Shown here one piece after another: positions 45,549 to 56,999 of a stretch of 64,000 bases of DNA. Within the stretch, counting starts at the first letter, position 1; every line of letters starts with the position of its first letter. The translations under genes were made by a program, and so were the position numbers. The notes beneath the pieces were generated by a model that was not told the DNA's origin, made no database searches, and saw nothing but the letters and a program-made list of their open reading frames with translations. The DNA is from Aselliscus stoliczkanus (taxonomy: Eukaryota; Chordata; Mammalia; Chiroptera; Hipposideridae): positions 121,733,523-121,797,522 of the forward strand of contig CM066730.1 of the NCBI GenBank assembly GCA_033961575.1, in the 5' to 3' direction.

Positions 45549-47020
45549 AAAATTTACATGACGCTACAAAAACCCCAGGTAGACACAGTAGTCTTTAGAA
45601 AGAACAAAGCTGGTGTTTCCTGCTACCTGATATCAACCTATACTACAAGTCTATAGGAACCAAAAGAGCATGGTACTAGCATTAAAAAAAAAAAAAGACA
45701 CATGGACAAATGAAACAAAAGAGAGAACCCATAAATAAACCCATGCCCATATTTTCATTTAATCTATGACAAAAGAGGCTAGAATATACAGTGGGGTAAA
45801 GTCTATTCAATAAATAGAATTGGGGAAACTGGACAGACACATGAACAAAAAACGAGGTCACCTTCTTATACCATATACGAGAATAAACTCAAAATGAACT
45901 AAAGACTTAACTGTAAGACCCAAAACCATAAAGCTCCTAGTAGTAAGCATAGGCAGTAAACTCTCTGCCATTGCTTTTAGTAATATTTTTTCTGATATAT
46001 CTCAGGCAAGGAAGACAAAATAAAAAATAAACAAATGGAATTATATCAAAGTAAAAAATTTTGCAGGGCATAGGAAACCATCAACAAAACAAAAAGACAA
46101 CTTATTGAAAGTGAGAAGATACTCACCAATGATACACCTGATAAGGGGTTAATATCTAAAATTTATAAAGAACTCATAATTCAACACCAAAAAACAGGCA
46201 ATCCAATTTAAAAAATGGGCAGAGGACCTGAATACACATTTCTCCAAAGAGGACATACAGATGGCCAAGAGACATTGAAAAGATGCTCAGCATCACTAAT
46301 CATCAGAGAAATGCATATCAAAATCATAATGTGATACGATCTCACACCAGTCAGGATGGCTATCATCAATAAATCAACAAACAACAATTGTTTGTGAGGG
46401 TGTGGAGAAAAGGGAACCCTTGTACACTGTTGGTGGGATTGCAAATTGGTGAAGCCACTATGGAATTCAGTTTAGGGGTTCCTCAAAAAATTAAAATTAG
46501 AACTACTTTATGGCCCAGTAATTCCACCCCTGGGTACTTATAAAAAAAATCCAAAATATTAATTTGAAAAGATATATGCACCCCTATTTTCACTGTGGCA
46601 CTATTTACAATATCCAAGATATAAAAGCAACTCAATTGTCTACCAATAAATGATTGGATAAAGAAGATATAGTACATATATACAATGGAATATTACTCAT
46701 TCATAAAAAAAGAATGAAATCCTACCATTTGCAACAGAATGGATGGACCTAAAGAGTATTATGCAAAGTGAAATAAGTCAGACTGGGAAAGACAAATACT
46801 ATATGATCTTATTTATATGTAGAAACTAATGAGAAAAAATAAACAAACAAACAAAAAACAGATTCATCCATACAGAGAATGAACTGATGGTTGCCAGAGG
46901 GGAGCAGTTTGAGGGGCTGGGTGAAAAAGGTGACAAGGGGATGGAAGACATTAAGAAGTACAAATTGGTAGTTGCAACATAGTCATGGGGATGTGAAGTA
47001 CAGCATAAAAAATGTAGTCA

Positions 47021-47033
47021 ATAATATTGTGAA
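47021..47033 (+). repeat. Left 13-bp target duplication of the nested L1
   Basis: 'ataatattgtgaa', repeated exactly at 50,098-50,110. It lies in the 3'UTR of the outer L1, where the related copy at 55,790-55,815 gives the uninterrupted version. Confidence 0.97.
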
Positions 47034-47186
47034 GGCTATTCAGGGTCTTTTATGGTTCCATATAAATGTTAGGATTATATTTTCTATTTCTGTGAAAAAT
47101 GCCCTTGGTAGTTTGATAGGAATTGAATTGAAACTATATATTGCTTTAGGCAGTATGGACATTTTAACTATATTAATTCTTCCTAC

Positions 47187-48085
47187 CTATGAGCATGGCA
47201 GGTGTTTCCATTTATTTATATCTTCTTTTATTTCTTTCTTCAGTGTCTTATAATTTTCTGAGTACAGATCTTTTACTTCTTTGGTTAAATTTATTCCTAG
47301 GTACTTTATAGTTCTTGAAGCAATTGTAAATGGGACAGTTTTCTTAATTCCTCCTTCCATTAGTTTATTATTGGTATATGCAAATGCAACTGATTTCTGA
47401 ACATTGATTTTGTATTCTGCTACTTTATTGAATTCTTCTATCAGTTCCAATAGTTTTTTGATGGAGTCTTTGGGGTTCTCTCTATATAGTATCATGTCAT
47501 CTGCATATAATGACAATTTTACTTCTTCCTTGCCAATTTGGATGTCTTTTGTTTCTTTTTCTTGTCTGATCACTGTGGCTAGAACTTCCAGAACGTTGAA
47601 TAAAAGAGAGAATGGACAGCCTTGTCTTCTTCCTGATCTTAAGGGGAATGGTTTAGCTTTTCCCCAGTGAGTATATTAGCTGCAGGTTTATTATATATGG
47701 CCTTTATTATATTGAGATATGATCCCTGTATTCCCAATTTGCTAAGAGTTTTCAACATAAAATGGCTGTTGGATTTTGTCAAATGCTTTTGCTGCATCTA
47801 TTGATATGACCATATGATTTTTATTCTTCATTTTGTTGATGTGGTATATCACATTAATTGATTTACGGATGTTGAACCAGCCTTACGTACTAGGGATGAA
47901 ACCCACTTGATCATGATGTATGATCTTCTTAATATATTGTGAATTCTGTTTGCTAATATTTTAATGAGAATTTTTGCATCTGTGTTCATCAGTAATATTG
48001 CCCTATAGTTTTCCTTTTTTGTGCTGTCTTTATCTGGTTTTGGAATCAGGGTGATACTGGCATCATAAAAAGAATTTGGGAGCAT
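47187..48085 (-). pseudogene. L1 ORF2 reverse transcriptase part, inverted segment
   Basis: Minus-strand frame 47,187-47,573 reads '[20 protein letters not shown]' (intact YADD), '[20 protein letters not shown]', '[20 protein letters not shown]' and '[11 protein letters not shown]'. A separate frame at 47,849-48,085 holds the upstream '[12 protein letters not shown]' with '[20 protein letters not shown]'. They are separated by small frame breaks. Fragment only; no endonuclease. Confidence 0.9.
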
Positions 48086-48234
48086 TCCCTTCTTCTGGAT
48101 TTTTTGGAATAGCTTGAAAAGAATAAGTGATAGTTCTATTTTGAATGTTTGATAAAATTCACTTGTGAAGCCATCTGGTCCAGGACTATTGTTTGTTGGC
48201 CTCCAGCAATCCTGAGAAATAAGAACAAAGTCGG

Positions 48235-49575
48235 GGGTATCACACTACCAGATATCAAAACATACTACAAGTCTACAGTAATCAAAAGAGTATGGTACTG
48301 ACATAAAAACAGGCACATAGACCAGTGGAACAGAACAGAAATCCCAGAAATAAATCCATGTATATATGGACAGTTAATCTATGAAAATGGAAGGAAGAAT
48401 TTACACTGGGGTAAAGATAGTCTATTTAATAAGTGGTGCTGGGAAAATTGGACTGACACATGCAAAAAAATGAAACTGGACCACCTCCTTACACCATATA
48501 GAAGAACAAACTCAAAATGGATTAAAAACTTAAATGTAAGACCTGAAACCATAAAACTCCTAGAAGAAAATATAGGGAGTAAATTTGCAGACATTACTCT
48601 CAGCAATATTTTTACTGATACATCCCCATGGGCAAAGGAAGTAAAAGAAAAAAATGAACATATGGGATTATATCAAACTTAAAAGTTTTTTCACAACAAA
48701 GGAAACCATCAACGAAACAAAAAGGGAGCCCACTGAATGAGAGAATATATTTGTTAATGATATATCTGATAAGGGGTTAGATCTAAAATTTATAAAACAC
48801 TCATGTAACTCAACATCAAAAAAAACAAACAACCCAATTAAAAAATGGGCAGAGGAAATGAAGAGACATTTCTCTAAAGAGCACATACAGATGGCCAACA
48901 GGCATATGAAAAAATGTTCAACCTCACTAATCATTAGGGAATGCAAATAAAAACCACAATGAGATACCACCTTACTCCGGTCAGAATGGGCTATCATCAA
49001 TAAATCAACAAACAACAAGTGTTGGCAGGGCTGTGGGGAAAAGGGAACCCTCCTGCACTGTTGGTGGGATTGTAGATTGGTGCAGCCATTATGGAAATCA
49101 GTATGGAGGTATCTCAATAAAACTGAAAATGGAACTATCTTTTGACCCAGCAATTCCACTCCTAGGCATTTATTCTGAAAATCACAATACACTAATTCGA
49201 AAAAAATATATGCACCCCTATGTTCATTGCAGTGCTATTTAAAATAGCTAAGACTTGGAAACAATCGAAATCCCATCAGTAGATGACTGGATTAAGAAAC
49301 TGTGGTTGGGGCCCACTGAGTGGCGTGGTGGTTAAGCGCTGGCTTGGGAAGCCAGCGGCCCAGGTTCGGGTCCCTCATCTGAGAGCCAGTGACACTGCTC
49401 TCAAAAAAAAAAAAAAAAAAAGAAAAGAAACGAAACTGTGGTACATTTACACAATGGAGTATTACGCAGCTATAAAGAAGAAAGCAATCGTACCATTTGC
49501 AATGATATGGATGGACCTAGAGAACATTATGTTAAGTGAAATAAGTCAGAGAAAGACAAATACCATATGATCTCA
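48235..49575 (+). pseudogene. L1 ORF2 C-terminal part, sense segment
   Basis: Continues the protein after the inversion: 48,470-48,682 '[20 protein letters not shown]' and '[13 protein letters not shown]', then 49,033-49,242 '[16 protein letters not shown]', then after the SINE insertion 'LWYIYTMEYYAAIKKKAIVP' at about 49,433-49,495, close to the L1 ORF2 C-terminus. Frameshifts separate the pieces. Confidence 0.9.
49307..49431 (+). mobile_element. Short tRNA-headed SINE, plus strand, in the nested L1
   Basis: Head 'tggggcccactgagtggcgt' at about 49,306, 'ggttaagcgctggcttggga', B-box-like 'ggttcgggtccc' and 'gagccagtgacactgctctc' followed by an A-tail. Target duplication 'gaaactgtggt' at 49,296-49,306 and 49,432-49,442. 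It splits the ORF2 C-terminus of the nested L1, so it is the youngest layer in a three-level nest. Confidence 0.95.
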
Positions 49576-50097
49576 CTTATATGTGGAATCTAAAGAACTG
49601 AATAAACGAGTAATGTAAACAGAAATAGTCTTATAGACACAAAGGAAAAACTCATGAGGGATACATGGGATGGCGATGTGCACGAGGGAGAAGCGGAAGG
49701 GACGAGGAAACACAAACTGATAACTACAATATTACTGCAGAGACAGAAGAGACAGTTTAGGGAATATAATCAATAAGGTTGTAAATATTTTTCTTAGGGG
49801 ATCAGAAGGACTCATGTCTTGTCAGGAAGAACACTTCATGGATGGTTTAGTGGCCTGACCACTGCACTGTACATCTGAAGCTGCCGCTGAATAATATTAT
49901 ATGTCAACTATATTTAACACATATATAGTCATGGGATGTGGAATATAGTGTGGGGATGGAGTCAATGAATTGTAATAGATACATATGATATCGGGGGTGG
50001 GGGGAGGGGGTAGTCACTTTGTAAGGGGTGAAAAAGATAACTATTGCATTGTTTTGTACATCTGTAAATAATAATAATAATAATAAGTTTAAAAAAT

Positions 50098-50110
50098 ATA
50101 ATATTGTGAA
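50098..50110 (+). repeat. Right 13-bp target duplication of the nested L1
   Basis: 'ataatattgtgaa', matching 47,021-47,033 without mismatch. Confidence 0.97.
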
Positions 50111-51905
50111 AACTATGTATAGTGTCAGATGGGTACTAGGCTAATCGGGGATCACTGCATAAATTATATAAATGTCTATCCACTATGCTGTACACCTGAA
50201 ACTAATATAAAATAATATTGAATGTCAACTGTAACTGAAAAAAACAATATTCTGTTTTAAAAAAACCATAGCACTCACTATATTTAAAAGAGTTTAACAT
50301 TCTCACATCTACCGCCACAAAAACAGCCAAAATCATATTTATATTTTAAAGTTATGTTAGCATCAGGTTATTATATGTCATATACAATTGTACTAAATAT
50401 CTATTATGGAATCCTTATTGAGAATGTTAGCATGCTAGATTTAGTGGACTTTTGAAGACACCTAGTTTGGTTCTGGAAGCAATACAGAAATTTTCTCTAA
50501 AGTACTCCTATCAGAAGGTTTTCTAGTATTTGTTCAAATATTTACCTTGATAGGAAATTTATAACTTAACAAGACAATATTCTATATTAGAAAGTATTCT
50601 GTTGATTTGTTCATATTAAGCCAATATCTATTTTGTCTTCACTTCACAGAAAGTCTCTCCAAAGCTACACAGCACAACAAATTACCTTACAACAAACAGA
50701 CCCTTAAAACTTATAGTATCACGTGAAATGCTCTTTTGATTTTGAAGTGTAATCAATTATTGCAATGGTTCATATATATCATAATAAAAACTTAACAAAT
50801 ATGAATCTTAATAGCATTTTGGTAAAATAATTGCAATGTCTTTATGTACCGAAATTACATTTATCAGAACAAATCAATTCCCAATTTTGACGAGACTGTG
50901 AAAACAATCATGCAAAGTGGGGATACATGCACATGGATTTGGATCCCTGCTCTTTCCTTTGCTCCCATTTGACCATATCTTCATTTCCTCACAACGTAGC
51001 AGACTTAATGGGTCATGTATCAAACATTGTAAACAGCTTTCTACCACCAGAGCTTTCCTTTAAGGGAAATGTGGTCTCTTGCCAACAAATTCATGCTCTT
51101 TTCAATTACACCAATCTGTATATTGGCTTTATGCATTATGTGTTTATTTGCCAAGCAGTAAATTGATTTGTGAAGAGGAGAAAGAATTTTTAAAAAAAGG
51201 AGAATCAATGCATACAGACTCCAGCAGGCTTGCATCACTGCATCACTGTGCTGTGCTAAAGAAGAAACAAAGGTTTGTTTTTTGTTTTTTTTTTTAATAA
51301 TAGCCTCAAGGACAACTTGGCCATCATGACTGTACTTTTGTCTTTGAGGACCTGGCATTCTCTGTGTGTAGTTATTAATCAGGAAAATGTTCCAATGGAT
51401 TGCTTAAGAGAGAAGATGGGAATTTAGAATTTAGCCCAACCATATCATTTTAATGCTGATTAAATAGAGAAGGCATGGATAAACCTCAGTTCTTTTGACT
51501 CAGAATTCTGATTGTTTGAACAATGTAGGCAAAACAACCTGGGGGAGTGGGGTGAGCGGAGGTCACTAAAAATTTTGTTGAGCCATGTATTTTGTAGCTT
51601 TTTATAGACAAATAGTGCCATCTTAAGAAAAAAAAGCAAATTCTGACACATTTCTCATAAAATGTTCTCTCCACTTCTAGTTAAGAGGTAAGGGATAGTG
51701 AGTAGGGGAGGTTAAGACCTACCTACTCCTCTGTCGAGCTTGGGTAATGAAAAATGGGTTTTCTTATGTATTTTTAAAAGGACTTACATTTTATGGCTGC
51801 TGTTGGGTAGAAGAAAGAAGCTACTTCTATCAAATCTAATCATTTCTACTCACAATTCTAAAACAAGTTTATTTGTTTAGGTAAATCTTGGGGGCAGAGC
51901 ATAAG

Positions 51906-51931
51906 ATATATATATATATATATATATATAT
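51906..51931. repeat. (TA)n microsatellite
   Basis: Thirteen TA units. Confidence 0.95.
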
Positions 51932-53204
51932 GAAAAGATAAGAGATAAGAAAAATGTAGGTTGTTTCCTATAGGAGAAAGATGTAGTATAAAATATGCAG
52001 TTTATTTTGATAGAGTTGTAAAAAGAAAAATAATAGAACAAAGACATGTAAAAAATAAAGTGTACAGGGCTCCAAAAACATGAGACATGTACACAAAAGC
52101 TGGTGGTCTAGAGTCCTGAATAGAAAAATGAGTAAATTTGCCATTGACATATTAGGCAAGAATGAGGAGGGTTTTTTGTTTTAATTTCTCAACATGTTGG
52201 TGTTTTTCTTTAAGACTCCAAGAATATAAACTGTATAATATTTGGCTCTGTTTTGTTTTTGTTTTGTTATACACCTCAAGTACTATATAAAATACTGAGA
52301 TATATAAATCATACATCCTATGCCAGAAACAGGAATACATTACACTCATTTTTACCTATCAGAATGAAAACATGAGAAAAAAAGATGCCATTAATTTTCT
52401 TTATAAAAGCATTTTATTCTCTGAGAACTATATTCTTATAAATGGGAAAGATCAGCTCCATGACTAATTGTTACTCTGAAGTTATTCTGATTACCTAAAA
52501 GCAAGTTTTACCTCTCTGCATCCGATCTGTGTACTTTCAAATGATTCAGAAAGTTTGACATATTGCAGAGTGATTAACAGTCCTAGTTCACCAGGGGCTG
52601 AGAGGTTTCACTGGACACAGAACTTGAAGTGTTAAAACAGAAAAGCCCAGGCAAACTTGAGCAGTTGGTCACCCCAGTAGATCCACAATTACCAAAGAAT
52701 CTCTTAAATATGACCCATATGTATCAGTGACAGAAAAGAATTAATGACACTACTCCATTACCTGAAAGCCTAGGAATTGATGATCCCTTTTTATCTTGTC
52801 TCCCAGATGAAATAGAAGGCAGATTATTAACTATTAAAAAATGGGAGCTATCTTAGTGAAAGTATATGTTTTGTTTTGGTTTTAGTGGGTGGTGTTCTTG
52901 ATAGTACTCCATTTAAAAAATAATTATTATCCTTTCATAATGACAGGCTTTTTTGAAGGAAAATAAATACTGCTTCTCCTTATGCAGAGAATGAATTAAG
53001 GTAAATCTAGAACCAACCTACCCATTATGATGTAGTTTGTTAGTTCAGAAATTTAAAGCTTAATAGGATAAAGCATAAAAATAGGAAGAAAAATAAAAGT
53101 GCAAAAATTGAATTCAGTGAGAGAAAACAGCTACAGAACCATTGTGCGTGGTGCAGAACACTGAGGATATTTACTAACTGAAAGATGAAAGCTTTTCAAC
53201 AGCA

Positions 53205-53325
53205 ATGGGGGAGAGGAAGAGGAATGGAGAAGAGGGGGATGGGGCAGAGGGGGAGAGAGGGAGGGAGGGGGAGAAAGGGCTGAGAGAGAGAGCGAGGAAG
53301 AGTGGGAGAGAGAGAAAAAAAAGGA
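53205..53325 (+). repeat. Purine tract (GGGA/GAGA), about 120 bp
   Basis: Nearly all purine on the plus strand, with G-runs such as 'gagggggagagagggaggga' near 53,247 and only a few pyrimidine interruptions. The Ser/Pro/Leu frames on the minus strand are translations of it. Confidence 0.93.
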
Positions 53326-53599
53326 GATAGAAAAATGTAAGAGACATTAGAGGAACTCCCATAAAATATAAGAGCTAAGGTAAGCAAGAGTGCAGGATGA
53401 AAGGTTGTATATAATACATTCAGGGAAGGAAGCAAAAAATTAGTAAAAATATAGAAATAACTTGGCACTTAGTCACTGTTAGAGGTTTTTCTCTCTGAAA
53501 TCCCTGAAATATATAAAGTAGAGTGCCGAAGAGATTTTTTTAAATGACAATTAACTGAGAGAAATCCGAGATGATTGACTAGATAAACACTGTGCCTGT

Positions 53600-56385
53600 G
53601 TCCTTCCATGAATGCATTAAAATTCCAACTAAAGTATAGGACAATCAACTTGGAGAACCATCTGAAGTCCAGCTGAACACAAATCCTATATAAAAATATA
53701 AAGAACCCACGTCCAGACAGGTAGGAGTGGGGGGGACGCTGAACAGGCCCCAAACCTCCCTTTAGCAATTGAGAATCAGGAGGGGTACCTCAGCTGCAGA
53801 TGTTCCTCCCAGAGGAGCGAGGCACCCCAGGCTGGAGTATTGGTGCTGAGAGGAGGAGCATCCACAACATCTGGATGTGAAAAAGTGGGGATTCTGACAA
53901 TTCAGGTGGGATGGAAGGCTGCAGGAAACTCAGAAGTTCTCTTAAACAGCCCACACACAGACTTGCTTGCAGGCACTCACCTTGTGCTCTAGCAAAAGGA
54001 TAGTGACTCAGGGGTCCTTGGAGACATAGGGCGGGCAGACTGAGGAGTGTGGCTTCAGGGGGAGGGCTGCAGAAGGGTTGGCATTTTCCTGGTGAGGAGT
54101 TTACTTCCTTTGCAGCTGGCAGATAGGTGCCATCTTTCCTGTATTGAACCTGCCCCCACAGGCCAAATCTGAATCTGATTCACCTGGTAAGGTTTGTTGC
54201 TCCACCATCCTGACTTAGCTGGGAGCCCATCCCATCCAATTCAAGCACCACCTGAAGCATTTTCTCTGCAAGCAACAAGCCTCTCCTGATAATGAAAATT
54301 ATCAGAGTCCACTGGCCCCAGCCAGGTGGCAACTGGCCTTGTGCTCTGAGACTTTTGCTGAGTCACTCCAAGCTCAGGACTGGCACCGAATCAGGATTTA
54401 CATTGACCTGGTAACCATAACTCTTCCCAGTCTAGTGACTCCCTGAGACTCTGACTCACTTAACTCCCATACCAAACAAGGCTGTATTAGTGGATGAATC
54501 TTACATGAGCTGGCAGGTGCCGGTAGGCCTCTGGGTGTCCTGGCTTTTTGCTGAGTTACCCCAGGCCTGGTACTGGTGGCAGCCATCTTTGGTTCACAGT
54601 ATGGCCTCTCCTATGCACCTGGTTTAGCACAGGCAGTGGACAACTGTGGATCATTTCGTTGCTCCCACCAGGTAGCCCTGGCCAGTCACAGGCAGTGGCT
54701 GAAATGGGCCTGCACTGGATCTTCTCCCAAGAGGTCCCATCATACTTGGAGGTTGACTTCAGACCACAGCAGACCACCACCCAATAATCTCCATAAGTGG
54801 CACCTACAAAGGGTGGTCTCAACAGGCACCTGCTGGGGCAAATCCCATTCAGTGAGGTAAGCCTCCTGCACAGCATCCCATAAGCTGTGGACATGGCCAA
54901 ATCCCACAACAAGTCAGCTTGAGGGTTAATGCCACCCACTGAGTATCAACAGTGATTAAGGCTCAACTATAAACAAGAGAGCACCCACAACTCACACAAA
55001 GGACAACCCTGGAGAACCTGGCTCATTTAACCAGGGAGACAGTGCCACTGGGCACCATAGGACACATACTATATAAGGCCACTTGGCTAAGACTGGGAGA
55101 CCTAGAAGATCTACCTAATACATAGAGACAAACACAGAGAAATGACCACAATGAGGAAAGAAAGAAATGCATCCCAGGTAAAAGAACAGCAGAAAAATCC
55201 AGAAAAATAACTAAAGAAAATGGAGGCAAGCAACCTACCAGACACACAGTTCAAAACAATGGTTATAAGGATGCTCAAGGAACTTAGTGAGAATTTCAAC
55301 AAAGAGATTGTAAGCATGAAAAAGGATACTGAAACCATAAAAAAGAGCCAGTCAGAAGTGAGGAATGCAATAACTGAAATGAAGAATGTACTAGAAGGAA
55401 TTACCAACAGATTAGATGAAGCAGAGGATCGAATCAGCAATTTGGAAGACAAGGTAGCAGAAAACATCCAATTGGAAGAGTAAAACAAACAAACGAAAAA
55501 GAATCCAAAAAAGTGAGGATAGTTTAAGAGACCTCTGGGAAAGCATCAAGCATAACAATATACCACATCATAGTGGTACCAGAAGGAGAATAGAGAAAAC
55601 AAGAGATTGAGAACCTATTTGAAAAATAATGACTGAAAAGTTTCCTAGCCTGGCAAAGAAATAAACATACAAGTCCAGGAACTACAGAGAGTCCCAAACA
55701 GGGTGAAAGAAGGGGAAGGGATTAAGAAGTACAAATTGGTTGTTACAAAGTAGTTATGGGGATGTAGGGCACAGCATTAAGGATATAGTCAATAATAATA
55801 ATATTGTACTAACTATGTATGGTGTCAGATAGGTAATGATTTGTTGGGGTATAGATGGGAGGGGGATGAGGGGTAGAGTTAAAAATGTGAAGAGATTAAA
55901 AGGTACATATTGGTAGTTACAAAATAGTCACGGAGATGTAAATAAAACATTGGGAATATAGTCAAATGATATGGTAGTATCTATGTAGAGTGCTAGGTGG
56001 GTAATAAGACCCATCAGGGGAATCACTTTGTAAATTATATAAATGTCTAACCACTATGCTGCACACCTGAAATTAATATAAAATAATAATGAATGTCAAT
56101 TACTGAATGTAATTGAAAAATTTTAAAAGGAAGAAAAAGTGAATGGGAATGAAAAGTTTAAATCTCCAGGTATAAAACAAGTCATAGGGACGTAATGTAC
56201 ACCATGGGGAATATAGTCAATAATATTGTGATAGCATGGTATGGTATCAGATGGTTGCTGGACTTATCATGGTCATTACTTCTTTAGGTGTATAAATGTT
56301 GAATAACTATGGTGAAACTAATATGAAATTATATGTTAGCAACATTTTTAATAAAAAAAAATCTTAAAAAGAAAAAAATTGGCAA
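53600..56385 (+). mobile_element. Internally deleted L1: 5'UTR and ORF1 start joined to tandem 3'UTR units
   Basis: The 5'UTR at 53,600-55,150 matches that of the L1 at 40,225. ORF1 starts at 55,151 and is readable to about 55,700. The sequence then passes directly, at 'cagggtgaaagaaggggaag' (55,709), into 3'UTR text. No endonuclease or reverse transcriptase sequence lies between. The 3'UTR occurs about three times in tandem: about 55,712-55,880, 55,885-56,110 and 56,125-56,350, each with a 'ggggatgta'- or 'gggacgtaa'-type block and a 'tatagtcaataat'- or 'atatagtcaaatg'-type block. Ends with A-rich sequence near 56,350-56,380. Confidence 0.85.
55151..55700 (+). pseudogene. L1 ORF1 N-terminal half, truncated
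   Basis: ATG at 55,151 followed by a stop at about 55,209. An open 87-residue frame then runs over 55,220-55,483 with an extended coiled coil: 'LKELSENFNKEIVSMKKDTE', 'RNAITEMKNVLEGITNRLDE', 'AEDRISNLEDKVAENIQ', heptad-like throughout. RRM remnants continue out of frame ('VVPEGE'-like text near 55,575 and 'KFPSLAK'-like text near 55,640) before the deletion junction. RNA-binding C-terminus absent, so not functional as a complete ORF1p. Confidence 0.88.
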
Positions 56386-56459
56386 TGAACCAAGAAAACA
56401 GATGTGTTTGTTAGAAACTTGCAGATTTTAGGGAGTAGGCACAGTCTGTCTTCATAGGT

Positions 56460-56990
56460 GGTCTTATCTAATAATTTGGCTTTAAATATCACCTATGTGC
56501 TGATAATGACCAAAATTTACATCTAGAATAGACATTCCCCCTGAACTCCATACCTGGCTCAAAAGAAACATTGGCACTACCCAATGTCCATCCCCGTGAG
56601 GATTTTCCATCTTTAAACCCTCACATGAGAATTTAAAGGAGAAAGCCAAAAAAATTCAAATGTATCATGCTCAAAAAGTAAAACTTGGTTTCCATCTTCC
56701 CCTTTACCAACTCTCTACTGCTTCTTCATCACTGTTGTCTACTTCTTTTAATGGTACCACTATCCACAACATTTGATGCCAAAAAACCTAGGAGTCTTTC
56801 TCCTTTTTTCCCTCAGATATAACGTTGAATTCATCATGAAGTTGGTTGTATCTACAAAATATATATGGAAAATAACCTCTTTCCATCATCTCCACTTCTA
56901 TCCCTCTCTCACCTGCTTTACTCATATGGTCTCCTTCATCAGCCTCTTCATCAATCAAGACCTCAGCAGGAAAAAAGATGGCATCCTTAA
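56460..56990 (+). mobile_element. LINE-2 ORF2 3' region
   Basis: 'tatgtgctgataatgaccaa' at 56,493 (consensus tatatgctgatgactccca), 'ccctgaactccatacctggc' near 56,540, 'tggtaccactatccacaac' at 56,752 and 'aaaaaacctaggagtctttc' at 56,780 (consensus aaaaacctaggagtcatcc). Long run in consistent order, frames broken. Confidence 0.78.
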
Positions 56991-56999
56991 GCTAATGGA

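Larger units (their letters stand above)
42868..46830 (+). pseudogene. L1 ORF2 (endonuclease and reverse transcriptase), broken
   Basis: The intact protein nicks target DNA and copies L1 RNA. The endonuclease N-terminus is open over 42,868-43,275: 'SIITFNINTL', 'CLQETHF' with the catalytic glutamate, and 'DITLINIYAPN'. The next block has 'GDFNTL' near 43,292 after a stop. The reverse transcriptase is traceable from about 44,000 to 45,000, with 'DAEKAFD' near 44,646. The catalytic box at 44,938-44,952 reads FVDD instead of YADD and appears one codon short. The C-terminal region follows after the SINE and ends around 46,830. Many frameshifts; a CA repeat replaces sequence at 45,132-45,179. Inactive. 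Confidence 0.9.
47034..50097 (+). mobile_element. Nested twin-primed L1 insertion, 3,064 bp
   Basis: 47,034 to about 48,203 is ORF2 on the minus strand; 48,204 to 50,097 is ORF2 C-terminal part and 3'UTR on the plus strand. In L1 coordinates the inverted piece ends at 'gaatagcc' (47,034 read on the minus strand) and the sense piece starts 'agcaatcctgag' at 48,204, so the two pieces abut almost perfectly. Bounded by the exact 13-bp duplication. The tail is an ATA repeat and A-run at 50,067-50,097. The 3'UTR has a G-rich tract at 49,994-50,012 and matches the subfamily of the insertion at 33,478, not that of the host L1. Confidence 0.96.
40225..50245 (+). mobile_element. L1 with 5'UTR, ORF1, ORF2 and 3'UTR; degraded and split by a second L1
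   Basis: Layout in sense: 5'UTR about 40,225-41,967 (GC-richer, as usual), ORF1 relic 41,968-42,811, ORF2 relic 42,868-46,830, 3'UTR 46,830-47,033, then a 3,064-bp inserted L1, and the last part of the 3'UTR at 50,098-50,245 ending 'ctgtacacctgaaactaata' and 'gtcaactgtaactg'. The native element would be about 7 kb and close to complete, but both frames carry many stops and shifts. A short SINE at 45,426 and a CA microsatellite at 45,132 also interrupt ORF2. Related to the deleted copy at 53,600, which has the same 5'UTR and 3'UTR type. Confidence 0.9.
50246..53599. other. Unassigned, no gene
   Basis: AT-rich sequence with a TA microsatellite at 51,906-51,931 and a purine tract at 53,205-53,325 (both listed). 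Frames at 50,927-51,358 and 51,460-51,674 have no recognisable content. Confidence 0.4.

Noticed and set aside
53174..53468. Ser/Pro/Leu-rich minus-strand frames
   Set aside because: Translation of the purine tract; low complexity.
54398..54939. 127-residue and other frames on both strands
   Set aside because: They lie within the L1 5'UTR of the internally deleted copy. The related copy at 40,225 does not preserve them, so they are not coding.
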